NCBI RefSeq assembly: GCF_900187365.1
Contig: NZ_FYDG01000007.1
Coordinates: 1 to 64,000, forward strand
Direction of reading: 5' to 3'
Length of the DNA: 64,000 bases
Source: Rhodoblastus acidophilus
GTDB lineage: Bacteria; Pseudomonadota; Alphaproteobacteria; Rhizobiales; Beijerinckiaceae
Both the position numbers and the translations under genes were made by a program. A model generated the notes under the pieces. It did not search any database. It saw nothing but the letters and a program-made list of their open reading frames with translations, and was not told the DNA's origin. Shown here piece by piece: positions 18,626 through 25,955 of this stretch; the stretch's first letter is position 1; every line of letters begins with the position of its first letter.

Positions 18626-19711
18626 TCAAGCCGCGTCGACGGAATCGCGGGTGTCGAGCTTGAAGCGCAGGCAGACGCAGGCGCCGCGCGCCACCGGTTC
18701 GTTGACGATCTCGCCTTGCAGATTTTGCGACAGCGCCTTCAGGATTTTCGATCCCAGGCCGGTGCCGTGCGCGGCGTCGTCGGGATCGAAGCCGACGCCG
18801 TCGTCGGCCACCCGCAGCGCCGCGCCGTCGTCGGCTTCGCGCTGAAGGGTGATGCGGATTTCGCCGCCCGCCCTGTCGGGATAGGCGTATTTGATGGCGT
18901 TGGTGACGAGTTCGCCGACGATCATGCCGATCGAGACCGCCTTGTCGGTGCAGACGGTGATCGGCGCGAACTCGGTCCTGACCGTCGGCGCCGCGTCGCC
19001 CTCGGCCAGCGACGCCGGCAATTCCGTCGCCAGCGCCCCCAGATAATCGTCGAGCGCCACCAGCCCCACGCGATTGTGCATGTAGAGACGGCGATGCACG
19101 CCGCCGACCGCCGTGATGCGCGCCTGGGTCTCCTGCAGCGCCTGCGCGGCGGCGGGGTCGGTGACCAGATTGGCCTGCATCCGCACCATCGCGGCGATCA
19201 GGCCGAGGCTGTTGGCGACGCGGTGGTTGACCTCGTGCAGCAGCATTTCCGCGCGGTCGCGGGCTTCGCGCACCGCCTGTTCCTGCTCGTCGTTCAGGAT
19301 TTTCAGCCGCCAGCGCTCATAGACATGCTCGATCGCCGCGCTCAACAGGTCGAAGAATTCGTCGCGTCCCTCCTTCACCACATATTCGTCGGCGCCGCCC
19401 CGCAGCGCGGCCACCGCCGTGCGCGCGTCCGAATCGGCGGTGACGTATACGATGGGCGGGCGCGGGCCGCGCGGGCCCATCCGCTCCATGATGTCGAATC
19501 CGGTCTCGCCGCGCAGGCTGTGGTCGAGCGCCACGACATCGACGCCGCCGCCGGCGATCCGCGCCAGCGCCGCGTCGCCATTGGCCACGGTCTCGACCGT
19601 ATGTCCGCGCAGCGCCAGCCGCTTGCGCACCAGAGTTGCGAAGGTCTCGTCGTCGTCCACGAATAAAATGTTGAGATCGGTTCGGCCTTCGGCCTCACAA
19701 GGCAAGGTCAT
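18626..19711 (-). CDS. Receiver-HWE/HisKA_2 hybrid histidine kinase
   Basis: 361 residues with no membrane segment. The N-terminal receiver (ILFVDDDETFATL; phosphoacceptor in VVALDHSLRGETG; YVTADSD; VVKEG) is followed at about 150 by a HisKA_2-type box (EMLLHEVNHRVANSLGLIAAMVR) and an ATPase domain (VGELVTNAIKYAYP; GVGFDPDDAAHGTGLGSKIL). HWE/HisKA_2 kinases with a HRVKN-like box are the usual kinases for PhyR in alphaproteobacteria. It is the last gene of a three-gene operon and overlaps the response regulator by 4 bases. A direct link to PhyR, encoded 1.4 kb away, is inference. Confidence 0.92.
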   Translation of the reverse strand: MTLPCEAEGRTDLNILFVDDDETFATLVRKRLALRGHTVETVANGDAALARIAGGGVDVVALDHSLRGETGFDIMERMGPRGPRPPIVYVTADSDARTAVAALRGGADEYVVKEGRDEFFDLLSAAIEHVYERWRLKILNDEQEQAVREARDRAEMLLHEVNHRVANSLGLIAAMVRMQANLVTDPAAAQALQETQARITAVGGVHRRLYMHNRVGLVALDDYLGALATELPASLAEGDAAPTVRTEFAPITVCTDKAVSIGMIVGELVTNAIKYAYPDRAGGEIRITLQREADDGAALRVADDGVGFDPDDAAHGTGLGSKILKALSQNLQGEIVNEPVARGACVCLRFKLDTRDSVDAA

Positions 19712-20142
19712 GCGATCTCCGGCACCTGAATGACTGACAAGAACAGTCCTAATTGGCGAATGGCGTTGGCGAAGCTGTCGTAATCCACCGGCTTGGTGAT
19801 GTAGACGTTGGCGCCGATGTCATAGCATTTTTGAATTTCGCGCCGGTCGTCGGTGGTGGTCAGCACGATCACGGGCGAACGCTTGACGACCTCATCGGAC
19901 TTGATCCGGGCGAGAATGTCAATTCCGGTCATGTCGGGCAGGTTGAGGTCGAGCAGGATCAGCAGCGGCCCGCGCCGCGTCTTGTCCGCGTCCAGCAGAT
20001 AGGCCAGCGCGTCGGCGCCGTTGCCGAACGTGATGATCTCGTTGTGGACGCCGGCGCGGCGGATGTTTTTCTCGATCAGCCGGGCATGGCCCTCATCGTC
20101 CTCGATCATGACGATGGACACGGCCTTGATACGCTCATTCAT
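19708..20142 (-). CDS. Single-domain response regulator (Rcp1-like)
   Basis: 144 residues from the ATG at 20142 with AAGGA just upstream. It is a stand-alone receiver: acidic pair in VMIEDDEGHARLIEKNIRR, phosphoacceptor in LILLDLNLPDMTGIDIL, TTTDD switch and YITKPVDYDSFANAI. The ENI-RRAG pattern and the length are those of Rcp1-type regulators that pair with phytochrome-like or CHASE3 kinases. It overlaps the upstream kinase by 8 bases and the downstream hybrid kinase by 4, so it probably passes phosphate between them. Confidence 0.93.
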   Translation of the reverse strand: MNERIKAVSIVMIEDDEGHARLIEKNIRRAGVHNEIITFGNGADALAYLLDADKTRRGPLLILLDLNLPDMTGIDILARIKSDEVVKRSPVIVLTTTDDRREIQKCYDIGANVYITKPVDYDSFANAIRQLGLFLSVIQVPEIA

Positions 20143-21640
20143 TCCTTGTCTCCGCTGAGAGAACGCCACGCAGGTCGGCAGGCAGCGTCACAACGAACAC
20201 GCTGCCGGAGACGCCGTCCGAGCGCACCTCGATATCCCCGCCCATGCGCCGCGCCAGCGTGCGGACATGGGCGAGGCCGATGCCGTCGCCCGGCTTGTCC
20301 TGTTTGCCGGAGCGGCGAAACAATTCGAAGATCCGCTGGTGATCGCGCGGCGCCACGCCGCGCCCGTTGTCCTCGACTTCGATTCTTACACGCGATCCGC
20401 TGGCGCGTCCGCGCAGGATGATGCGGCCGGGGCGGGAGTCGGACAGATATTTGGCGGCGTTGTCGAGCAGGTTGCCGAGGATTTGCGACAGCGCCGCGCG
20501 GTCGCCCACCAGAGCGGGAAGATCGCCGTCGATCACCGCGCTGGCGTCGGCGTCGTTGAGGCGGTGCTGCACCGAGGCGATGCATTCCCGCGCCAGCGCC
20601 GTGAGGTCGAGGGGCTCGGGATGCAGCGCGACCGCGCCCAGACGCGAGAGTTGCAAGATGGCGGCGATCAGCCCGTCCATGCGCCCGGTCGAGGACTGGA
20701 TGAATTTCAGCGCCTCGGGAATGTCCTCGCGCAAGGCGCGGCGCGCCTCGGCGACATCGGCCTCCTCGCTCGCGTCCGCCAGCCGCTCGAAGACGGGCGC
20801 GACGCATTGCGCCGCCGTCTCCAGCTCGCGTGTAAAACCGATGATGTTGACGAGCGGCGCGCGCAGATCGTGGCTGACGATATAGGCGTAGCGTTGCAGC
20901 TCCTCATTGGCGCGCCTGAGGTCGCGGGTGCGCTCCGTCACCCGGTGCTCCAGCGCATCGTTGGCGCTGGCGAGCTGCTGCTGCGCCAGCGCGAGCGAGC
21001 GCGCCTGCCGCGCCAGTTGCGACACGGCGAACAGCGCGAGCACCAGAACGGCGGCGACGCCCAGCGCGCTGAGTTGCGACAGCGTCGCGGCGCTGTCGCG
21101 CAGCTCGACCAGACGCAGGTTGCGCAGCGCGCCGAGCGCGGTCTGCTCCTGCGCGACGAGATCGCGGACTTGCGTCATCAGATCGCGCCCGAGATTGCCG
21201 CGCATGATGGTCATCGCTTCGTCGCGCCGGCCCGATTGCGCCAGCGTCACCGTCCGCTCCAGTTCCGAGAATTTTTCGGCGATCTTTTCGCGAACGGCGG
21301 TCAGGCTGGCTAAATCGGCGCCCGGGCCGAGCCGTTGCAGGATGGCTTCGGCTTCGGCGAGATTGCGCTCGGCGCGCGGCCGCGTCGCGCGAAACGGATC
21401 GAGATAGCCGGCGTCATTCGCGAGCAGATAGCCGCGCTGGCTCGATTCCGCCTCCAGCACCAGGGTGAAGGCGCGGTTCATCTTCAGCTCCGCGAGCCCG
21501 ACGTCGGCGACCGAGGTCGCCAGCTGTTCGGTGCGGCCGGACACCAGCGACGCGCCATAGATGATGCCGATCAGCGCCAGCGCGCCGACCGCCGCCAGCG
21601 CGGTGGTGAGGCTCCAGATTTTCTTGCGGGTTTGGTGCAT
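20135..21640 (-). CDS. CHASE3-domain sensor histidine kinase
   Basis: 501 residues from the ATG at 21640 (MHQTRKKIWSLTTALAAVG). A first membrane helix lies at about 10-30 and a CHASE3-type helical sensor at about 35-180 (LAELKMNRAFTLVLEAESSQRGYL). A second helix (LGVAAVLVLALFAVSQL) and a coiled coil follow, then HisKA (YIVSHDLRAPLVNIIGFTREL), N-box (LGNLLDNAAKYLSDS) and G-boxes (DNGRGVAP; GDGIGLAHVRTLARRMGG). The frame is open upstream, but that sequence is arginine-rich antisense-type coding. It heads the operon. CHASE3 ligands are unknown. Confidence 0.92.
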   Translation of the reverse strand: MHQTRKKIWSLTTALAAVGALALIGIIYGASLVSGRTEQLATSVADVGLAELKMNRAFTLVLEAESSQRGYLLANDAGYLDPFRATRPRAERNLAEAEAILQRLGPGADLASLTAVREKIAEKFSELERTVTLAQSGRRDEAMTIMRGNLGRDLMTQVRDLVAQEQTALGALRNLRLVELRDSAATLSQLSALGVAAVLVLALFAVSQLARQARSLALAQQQLASANDALEHRVTERTRDLRRANEELQRYAYIVSHDLRAPLVNIIGFTRELETAAQCVAPVFERLADASEEADVAEARRALREDIPEALKFIQSSTGRMDGLIAAILQLSRLGAVALHPEPLDLTALARECIASVQHRLNDADASAVIDGDLPALVGDRAALSQILGNLLDNAAKYLSDSRPGRIILRGRASGSRVRIEVEDNGRGVAPRDHQRIFELFRRSGKQDKPGDGIGLAHVRTLARRMGGDIEVRSDGVSGSVFVVTLPADLRGVLSAETRNE

Positions 21641-21747
21641 CGGCAGCCGTCGCCAGAGGGGGAGGGCGCGGTCGGAACGGACGCCCGCCCACAGTTTCAA
21701 CCACGCGCCGACGCTACGCAAGGTCGGGCGGCGGCGGGGCGCGGAGG

Positions 21748-21915
21748 TCAGGCGGCGGCGTCGAACAGATGGAGCAGCGTGGTCGCCAGGAAAAGGATCA
21801 GGAACAATCCGAACAGCACGCGGGCGATTTGGGCCGATGTCGCGGCGAGGCCGCCGAAACCGAGCCCGCCCGCGACCAGCGCCAGAATGAGAAACACAAG
21901 AGTCCAAGATAGCAT
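21748..21915 (-). CDS. DUF1328-like small membrane protein
   Basis: 55 residues ([20 protein letters not shown], then [20 protein letters not shown] and [15 protein letters not shown]), giving two membrane helices. The sequence fits the YtjA/DUF1328 family, which often lies near stress genes. GGAGG lies 8 bases before the ATG. An exact EcfG promoter lies about 43 bases upstream, so it should be a member of the general-stress regulon. The molecular role is unknown. Confidence 0.85.
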   Translation of the reverse strand: MLSWTLVFLILALVAGGLGFGGLAATSAQIARVLFGLFLILFLATTLLHLFDAAA

Positions 21916-21957
21916 CGATTCATCCTCCGTCGAAGCCGGCGATTGTTTTGAAACGTG

Positions 21958-21982
21958 AACGGAGCCGCGGCCGTGTTGTTCC
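21958..21982 (-). promoter_or_regulatory. Exact EcfG-type promoter for the DUF1328-like gene
   Basis: Read leftward, GGAAC (complement of 21978-21982), exactly 16 bases, then CGTT (complement of 21958-21961). This is a full match to the EcfG consensus, 43 bases before the start codon of the small membrane protein. Confidence 0.85.
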
Positions 21983-22049
21983 GCTCGACCCGGCGGGACG
22001 GCGCAATCTGTTGCGAGGGCCGTCCCGCGTCCGTCGCCCCGGACCGCCG

Positions 22050-22310
22050 TCAGTCGTCTTCGGGATCGCGCAGATCGGCGAGGCGCGCGCCAAGGGCGGC
22101 GGCCAGCCGGCCCTCGCGGGATTCTCCGCGTTCGGTGACGCTGAGATGCGCGATGGCGGCGTTGAGCGCCGCCTCGCGTCGCCGATAATCATCGGCGTTG
22201 TCGGCATTGGCCGGCGGGATGGCCGCGGCGTCCCAATGATGCGCCGCAAACCAGTCCTGGTCGGCTTGGGTCAAGTCCGCGCCCGGCGGCGGATTGGCGG
22301 CGTCACTCAT
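22050..22310 (-). CDS. Hypothetical small acidic protein
   Basis: An 86-residue soluble protein ([55 protein letters not shown], ending DPEDD) rich in Asp and Ala. I recognise no family. GGAGGACGC lies just before the ATG at 22310, which supports translation. It sits among small EcfG-linked genes on the same strand, but I see no EcfG promoter directly in front of it. It may be another stress accessory protein. Confidence 0.65.
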   Translation of the reverse strand: MSDAANPPPGADLTQADQDWFAAHHWDAAAIPPANADNADDYRRREAALNAAIAHLSVTERGESREGRLAAALGARLADLRDPEDD

Positions 22311-22381
22311 GCGCGTCCTCCGTTTTATCCGTTGCGTCCGCCCTGTTTTTCATCCGGACGTCCGGGGACGGCGCGGGGGCC

Positions 22382-22627
22382 TCAGCGATAGTGGCGGACA
22401 TGCCGATGATTCCGATGATGGTGGCGACAGCCGCCGCGCATGCCGCAGGATATCGCGGGACCCGCGGAATAGCCGATCACGCCGCCGGCCACGGCGCCGA
22501 CCGGGCCGCCCACCAGCGCGCCCGCGCCCGCGCCCAGCGCGCCATCGGTCAGCCTGCCGGCGTAGGCGGAGCCGCCCAAGAGGGTCAGGGAGGCGGCGAG
22601 CGCGGCGACAATCAGTTTATTCGACAT
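22382..22627 (-). CDS. Small secreted glycine-zipper protein
   Basis: 81 residues with a signal peptide (MSNKLIVAALAASLTLLGGS, cleavage near AYA-G). A glycine-zipper stretch follows (ALGAGAGALVGGPVGAVAGG) and then a His/Arg-rich tail (MRGGCRHHHRNHRHVRHYR). Glycine-zipper proteins insert in or associate with envelope membranes. The basic His-rich tail could bind metal or nucleic acid, but this is speculation. It lies between two other small genes on the same strand in the stress island. Confidence 0.78.
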   Translation of the reverse strand: MSNKLIVAALAASLTLLGGSAYAGRLTDGALGAGAGALVGGPVGAVAGGVIGYSAGPAISCGMRGGCRHHHRNHRHVRHYR

Positions 22628-22765
22628 GGTTTTTTTCCTTCCGGGCTCACGGTCGCCGGTCTTGTGCCGACGGCGCGTCCCGCCCGTTGATGTGCTGGAT
22701 CTGGCCGAGGAATTCCACGGCCGTTCAAGATATGCGGCCGCTGGATCGCGTCGCTTCGTCGATGG

Positions 22766-22792
22766 AGCGAGCGGCCGCGCGGGCCGCTCGCT
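22766..22792 (-). terminator. Strong hairpin after the CsbD-like gene
   Basis: Perfect 11-base arms (AGCGAGCGGCC at 22766-22776 and GGCCGCTCGCT at 22782-22792) around a 5-base loop, 11 bases after the CsbD-like stop. There is no T-run, so it may be a weak terminator or a 3'-end stabiliser. Confidence 0.6.
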
Positions 22793-22803
22793 GATTCGTC
22801 CGG

Positions 22804-22995
22804 TCAGGCCTTGTCGACGATTTTCTTCACGGCGTCCTTGGCCTCGCCCGCGGCCTGCTGCGCCCGGCCCTTGGCCTCCTGGGCGGCGCCCTTGGCGCGC
22901 AGCTCGGTGTCGTCGATCGCCATGCCGGCGGCCTGCTTGGCCTTGCCGGCGATTTCATTGGCCACGCCAGTCACTTTGTCGCTGACAGAAGACAT
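22804..22995 (-). CDS. CsbD-like stress protein
   Basis: 63 residues, highly charged and Ala-rich, with repeated helix-forming KAKQAAG/AKGRAQQAAG patterns typical of the CsbD family (Bacillus CsbD is a sigma-B stress protein). GGGAG lies 6 bases before the ATG. A near-EcfG promoter (GGAAC-N16-GGTT, reading leftward from 23132) lies about 115 bases upstream. Function is unknown. It is one of the cluster of small stress genes around ecfG. Confidence 0.85.
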   Translation of the reverse strand: MSSVSDKVTGVANEIAGKAKQAAGMAIDDTELRAKGAAQEAKGRAQQAAGEAKDAVKKIVDKA

Positions 22996-23107
22996 GATTT
23001 ACTCCCTTGTGGATTGTTGCATACGCCGCGCGAGCGCAACGTTATGTGAAGATATTCAAGAGCCAGACGACAATTTAGATGCCGTCTTTATTTGCTCCTG
23101 TATTAGA

Positions 23108-23132
23108 AACCTCCAGCCAAGCCTGTGGTTCC
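23108..23132 (-). promoter_or_regulatory. Possible EcfG-type promoter for the CsbD-like gene
   Basis: Read leftward, GGAAC (complement of 23128-23132), 16 bases, then GGTT (complement of 23108-23111), one mismatch from the consensus. Just upstream on the same strand (23170-23142) is a 5-base-pair hairpin followed by nine T, which could insulate it from antisense transcription. Confidence 0.4.
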
Positions 23133-23225
23133 ACCTTCCGCAAAAAAAAATCGACCGCCGCATTTGGCGGCGTGGGCGGCGCGCCCCATATTCGACGGCA
23201 AAGGCGACGGCCAAAGGATGGAATC

Positions 23226-24158
23226 ATGAGCGCAACCGCCGAGAAGAGGACCGCCCTGGTCACCGGAGCCAGTTCGGGGCTGGGCCAGGCCGTCGCCACG
23301 GACTTGGCGACGCAGGGGATGCGCGTCGGCCTCGTGGCGCGCGACCGGGCGCGGGGCGAACGCGCGCTTGAAGAGATTCGCGCCGCCTCGGGCAATGACG
23401 ATCTGCATCTTTTCGTCGCCGACCTCGCCGACCAGGCGGCGATCCGCGCGCTGGCGCAGGATGTGCTGGACCGTTTCGCGCGGCTGCATCTGCTGGTGAA
23501 CAACGCCGGGACCGCTTTCCCCGAGCGTCGCCTGACCGCCGACGGCGTCGAGCGCGCGCTGGCGGTCAACCACCTCGCCCCGTTTCTGCTGACCCATCTC
23601 TTGCTCGACCGGCTCAAGGCCAGCGCGCCAGCGCGGATCGTCAATGTCGGCACGCGCATCGACACGGCGATGGATTTCGACGATCTCGACTGGAAGCGGC
23701 GGCCCTACCGCATGATGCAGGCTTACGGCCAGTCCAAGCTCGGCAACCTGCATTTCACCTTCGAGCTGGCGCGGCGGCTGCAAGGAAGCGGCGTGACCGT
23801 CAATTGCGTGTTTCCCGGCGTGTTCAATTCCAACCTGGGCGGGACCGACGGCGCGCAAAACCTGTTCTTTAAACTGGTGGCCCGGCTGCTGGGCTGGGCG
23901 ATTCCCTCGGCCGCGCGCGCGGCGCGGCGCGTGCTGCATGTGGCGACGGCTCCTGAACTGGCGGACGTCAGCGGCCAGTATTTCGGCGACCGCAAGACGA
24001 TTCCCGCGCCCGCCCAGGCGCAAGATCCGCAGGCGAACCGCCGCCTGTGGCGCATCAGCGAGGAGATGACGGGACTCGCCCGGCCCGAAGGCGCGGGCGA
24101 GGGATCACCCAGCGGTCATTCCACCGTGGGAGCAGCCGCGCCGGCCGGATCGGCGTGA
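23226..24158 (+). CDS. Short-chain dehydrogenase/reductase
   Basis: 310 residues. The cofactor motif TGASSGLG is at 13-20, and the structural NNAG is present (LLVNNAGTAFPERR). The catalytic pair Y167-x3-K171 lies in AYGQSKLGN. Overall the pattern is that of retinol-dehydrogenase-like SDRs. The usual Ser-Ser before the active site (NVSS) is NVGT here (G142-T143), so Thr may replace the catalytic serine. AAAGGA lies 9 bases before the ATG. The substrate is unknown. Its last 43 bases overlap the end of the convergent hydrolase gene. It is on the opposite strand to the neighbouring small stress genes. Confidence 0.9.
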   Translation: MSATAEKRTALVTGASSGLGQAVATDLATQGMRVGLVARDRARGERALEEIRAASGNDDLHLFVADLADQAAIRALAQDVLDRFARLHLLVNNAGTAFPERRLTADGVERALAVNHLAPFLLTHLLLDRLKASAPARIVNVGTRIDTAMDFDDLDWKRRPYRMMQAYGQSKLGNLHFTFELARRLQGSGVTVNCVFPGVFNSNLGGTDGAQNLFFKLVARLLGWAIPSAARAARRVLHVATAPELADVSGQYFGDRKTIPAPAQAQDPQANRRLWRISEEMTGLARPEGAGEGSPSGHSTVGAAAPAGSA

Positions 24159-25078
24159 CGCGCCAAAAAACCGTCATAGGCGCGGGTGAAGGCGTCCGGC
24201 ATTTCGAAATGCGGGAAGGCGCCGGACTGGAACACGTCGATGCTCCAGTTGGCGTGGCGTTCGACCAGGCTCTTGTGGCGGTAATCGACGAAATCGCCGC
24301 GCACGCCATGGATCATCCACACCGGATGGGACAGGCGATGGTACAGCAGCAGCGCGTCCTTGCTGAACAGATAGCCGGAGACGAAATAGTAGGGCGCGTG
24401 GCGCGCGCCGGGCTGGTGGGTGGTGAGATAGGCGTAGTCCCACAGCCCTTGGTCGATCGTCTTCGAGCCGAACGTCTTTTCGAGAAAGTAGCGGATGCTG
24501 GATCGGCTGGTCAGCAGGTTGAACACGCCGCGGCTCCACAGCGGGACATTGAGCGCCGCGCGCAGCCAGGGCATGCCGCGATTGCCGCCCTGCGGGTCGT
24601 CGCGCGCCACCTTTTCGAAGCCGGTCGGGCTGACGAAGGCCAGCGTGCGAAACGCGTCGGGCCGCTCCAGCGCGGCGCGGGCGAGAAACTCGCAGGACAG
24701 CGACAGAGCCAGGGCGTCGACCGCGCCGGGATGGGCGCGGGCGATCTCGGCGACCGCGGCGTGAATCGCGTCGACCATGATCTTGACGCTATAGGCGCGA
24801 TCGCTGCGGTCGGACTGGCCGAAACCCGGAAGGTCGAGCGCATAGACCGGGCGCGCGCCCGCGTAATGCTCGAACAGCGGCTTGACCTCATAGGCCGACG
24901 GCGTGGCGTTGATGCTGTGGATCAGCAGCAGCGGGACGCCCGTGGCGGGGCCGGCGCTGTAAAGGGCGATGCGGCCGGACGGGCTGGCGATGTCGGCGCG
25001 CTTGCCCGGCACCGGATCGGACAGGGTGGGGTAGGGATGCGTCGGCGCATCCGAACGATCCAAGGCAATGTCATTCAT
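24116..25078 (-). CDS. Alpha/beta-fold hydrolase
   Basis: 320 residues. The fold is indicated by LLLIHSINATPSAYEVKPL (oxyanion region), VYALDLPGFGQSDRSDRAY and the C-terminal QSGAFPHFEMPDAFTRAYDGFL holding the likely catalytic histidine. The nucleophile elbow reads S126-L-S128-C-E130 instead of the usual G-x-S-x-G. The second position after Ser is Glu, not Gly, which is unusual. It is probably an esterase or lipase-like enzyme without a signal peptide. It is convergent with, and overlaps, the dehydrogenase gene. Confidence 0.85.
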   Translation of the reverse strand: MNDIALDRSDAPTHPYPTLSDPVPGKRADIASPSGRIALYSAGPATGVPLLLIHSINATPSAYEVKPLFEHYAGARPVYALDLPGFGQSDRSDRAYSVKIMVDAIHAAVAEIARAHPGAVDALALSLSCEFLARAALERPDAFRTLAFVSPTGFEKVARDDPQGGNRGMPWLRAALNVPLWSRGVFNLLTSRSSIRYFLEKTFGSKTIDQGLWDYAYLTTHQPGARHAPYYFVSGYLFSKDALLLYHRLSHPVWMIHGVRGDFVDYRHKSLVERHANWSIDVFQSGAFPHFEMPDAFTRAYDGFLARHADPAGAAAPTVE

Positions 25079-25267
25079 CTATACGTCTCCCGGCTTTGGC
25101 GCGTGGCGGCCGCGGCTCAAATCAATAGCGCCGACTCTAACGCCGCAGGGGCGCCGTTCAAAGAAATAATGCCGTGTTCCGCCGGGGGTTCCGCCTTGTT
25201 TGCTTTGAATTGACGGATGTCATGAAGATGTCGTGCAAAGAACAAGCGCAAATTGCGCCCGGCGCGA

Positions 25268-25747
25268 TCACTTTTTCTTCGCCGCTTTCGGAACTTTGCC
25301 GGGCCAGCTGACCACGCGATCGACCTGTTCGTCGATCGAAAGCGCGTCTTCCAGGGCGTAAACGCGGCCGATCACCGAGACGCCCGCCTCGATCACGCTT
25401 TCCGGCCGCCCGCTCACCAGCGGATGCCAGTCCGGCAGGTCCTGTCCCCGGGCGATCAGCCGGTAGGCGCAGGTCGGAGGCAGCCAATCCAGGGTTGCGG
25501 CGCTGTCGGGATCGAGCTTGATGCAATCCTTCACCCGCCGCGAGCGATGGCCGTAATCGGCGCAGCGCGCGTTGGCGGGGTCGAGCAGGCGGCAGCCGAC
25601 GTCGGTGAAATAGATTTCGCCGGTGTCTTCGTCCTGCAACTTCACCAGGCAGCAGCGGCCGCAGCCGTCGCACAGGCTTTCCCATTCCGTTTTTGAAAGG
25701 TCCGTCAAGGCCCGGCCGAGCCAGAATTTCCCGCCCTTGCGCGCCAC
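25268..25747 (-). CDS. YcgN/UPF0260 family cysteine-cluster protein
   Basis: 159 residues from a GTG at 25747. AGGAG lies 7 bases upstream, and the family normally starts here, just before WESLCDGCGRCCLVKLQDED. Longer in-frame starts (25834, 25906) add Arg-rich sequence unlike the family. The C-x2-C-x2-CC cluster and later cysteines (GCRLLDP; RVKDCIKLD; PPTCAYR) are those of the YkgJ-type zinc/iron-binding group. The role is unknown, and the gene is widespread in proteobacteria. It is divergent from the penicillin-binding protein gene. Confidence 0.87.
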   Translation of the reverse strand: MARKGGKFWLGRALTDLSKTEWESLCDGCGRCCLVKLQDEDTGEIYFTDVGCRLLDPANARCADYGHRSRRVKDCIKLDPDSAATLDWLPPTCAYRLIARGQDLPDWHPLVSGRPESVIEAGVSVIGRVYALEDALSIDEQVDRVVSWPGKVPKAAKKK

Positions 25748-25955
25748 GCCTTCGCTCCTGTCCCAGAATGATGCGCCGCAACTGGCGCGGGTATTGCGCC
25801 GCCCCGCGCGGCGTCGCGGGACATGCGCCGCCATGGTGCGCTCGTCAAGCGCCGCGAAAAAAAGGCGCCCGCGTCGAGCGCATGGAAAACGCGTCACGCT
25901 CGTCAAGCGCCCTAAAAAAGTGTTAAGAAGCCCGCGCGCCCGGACGGCGCCGCCG

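Noticed and set aside
21670-21700. A GGAAC near 21674 upstream of the CHASE3 kinase
   Set aside because: It points rightward, away from the kinase gene, and no CGTT-like element follows at 16-17 bases.
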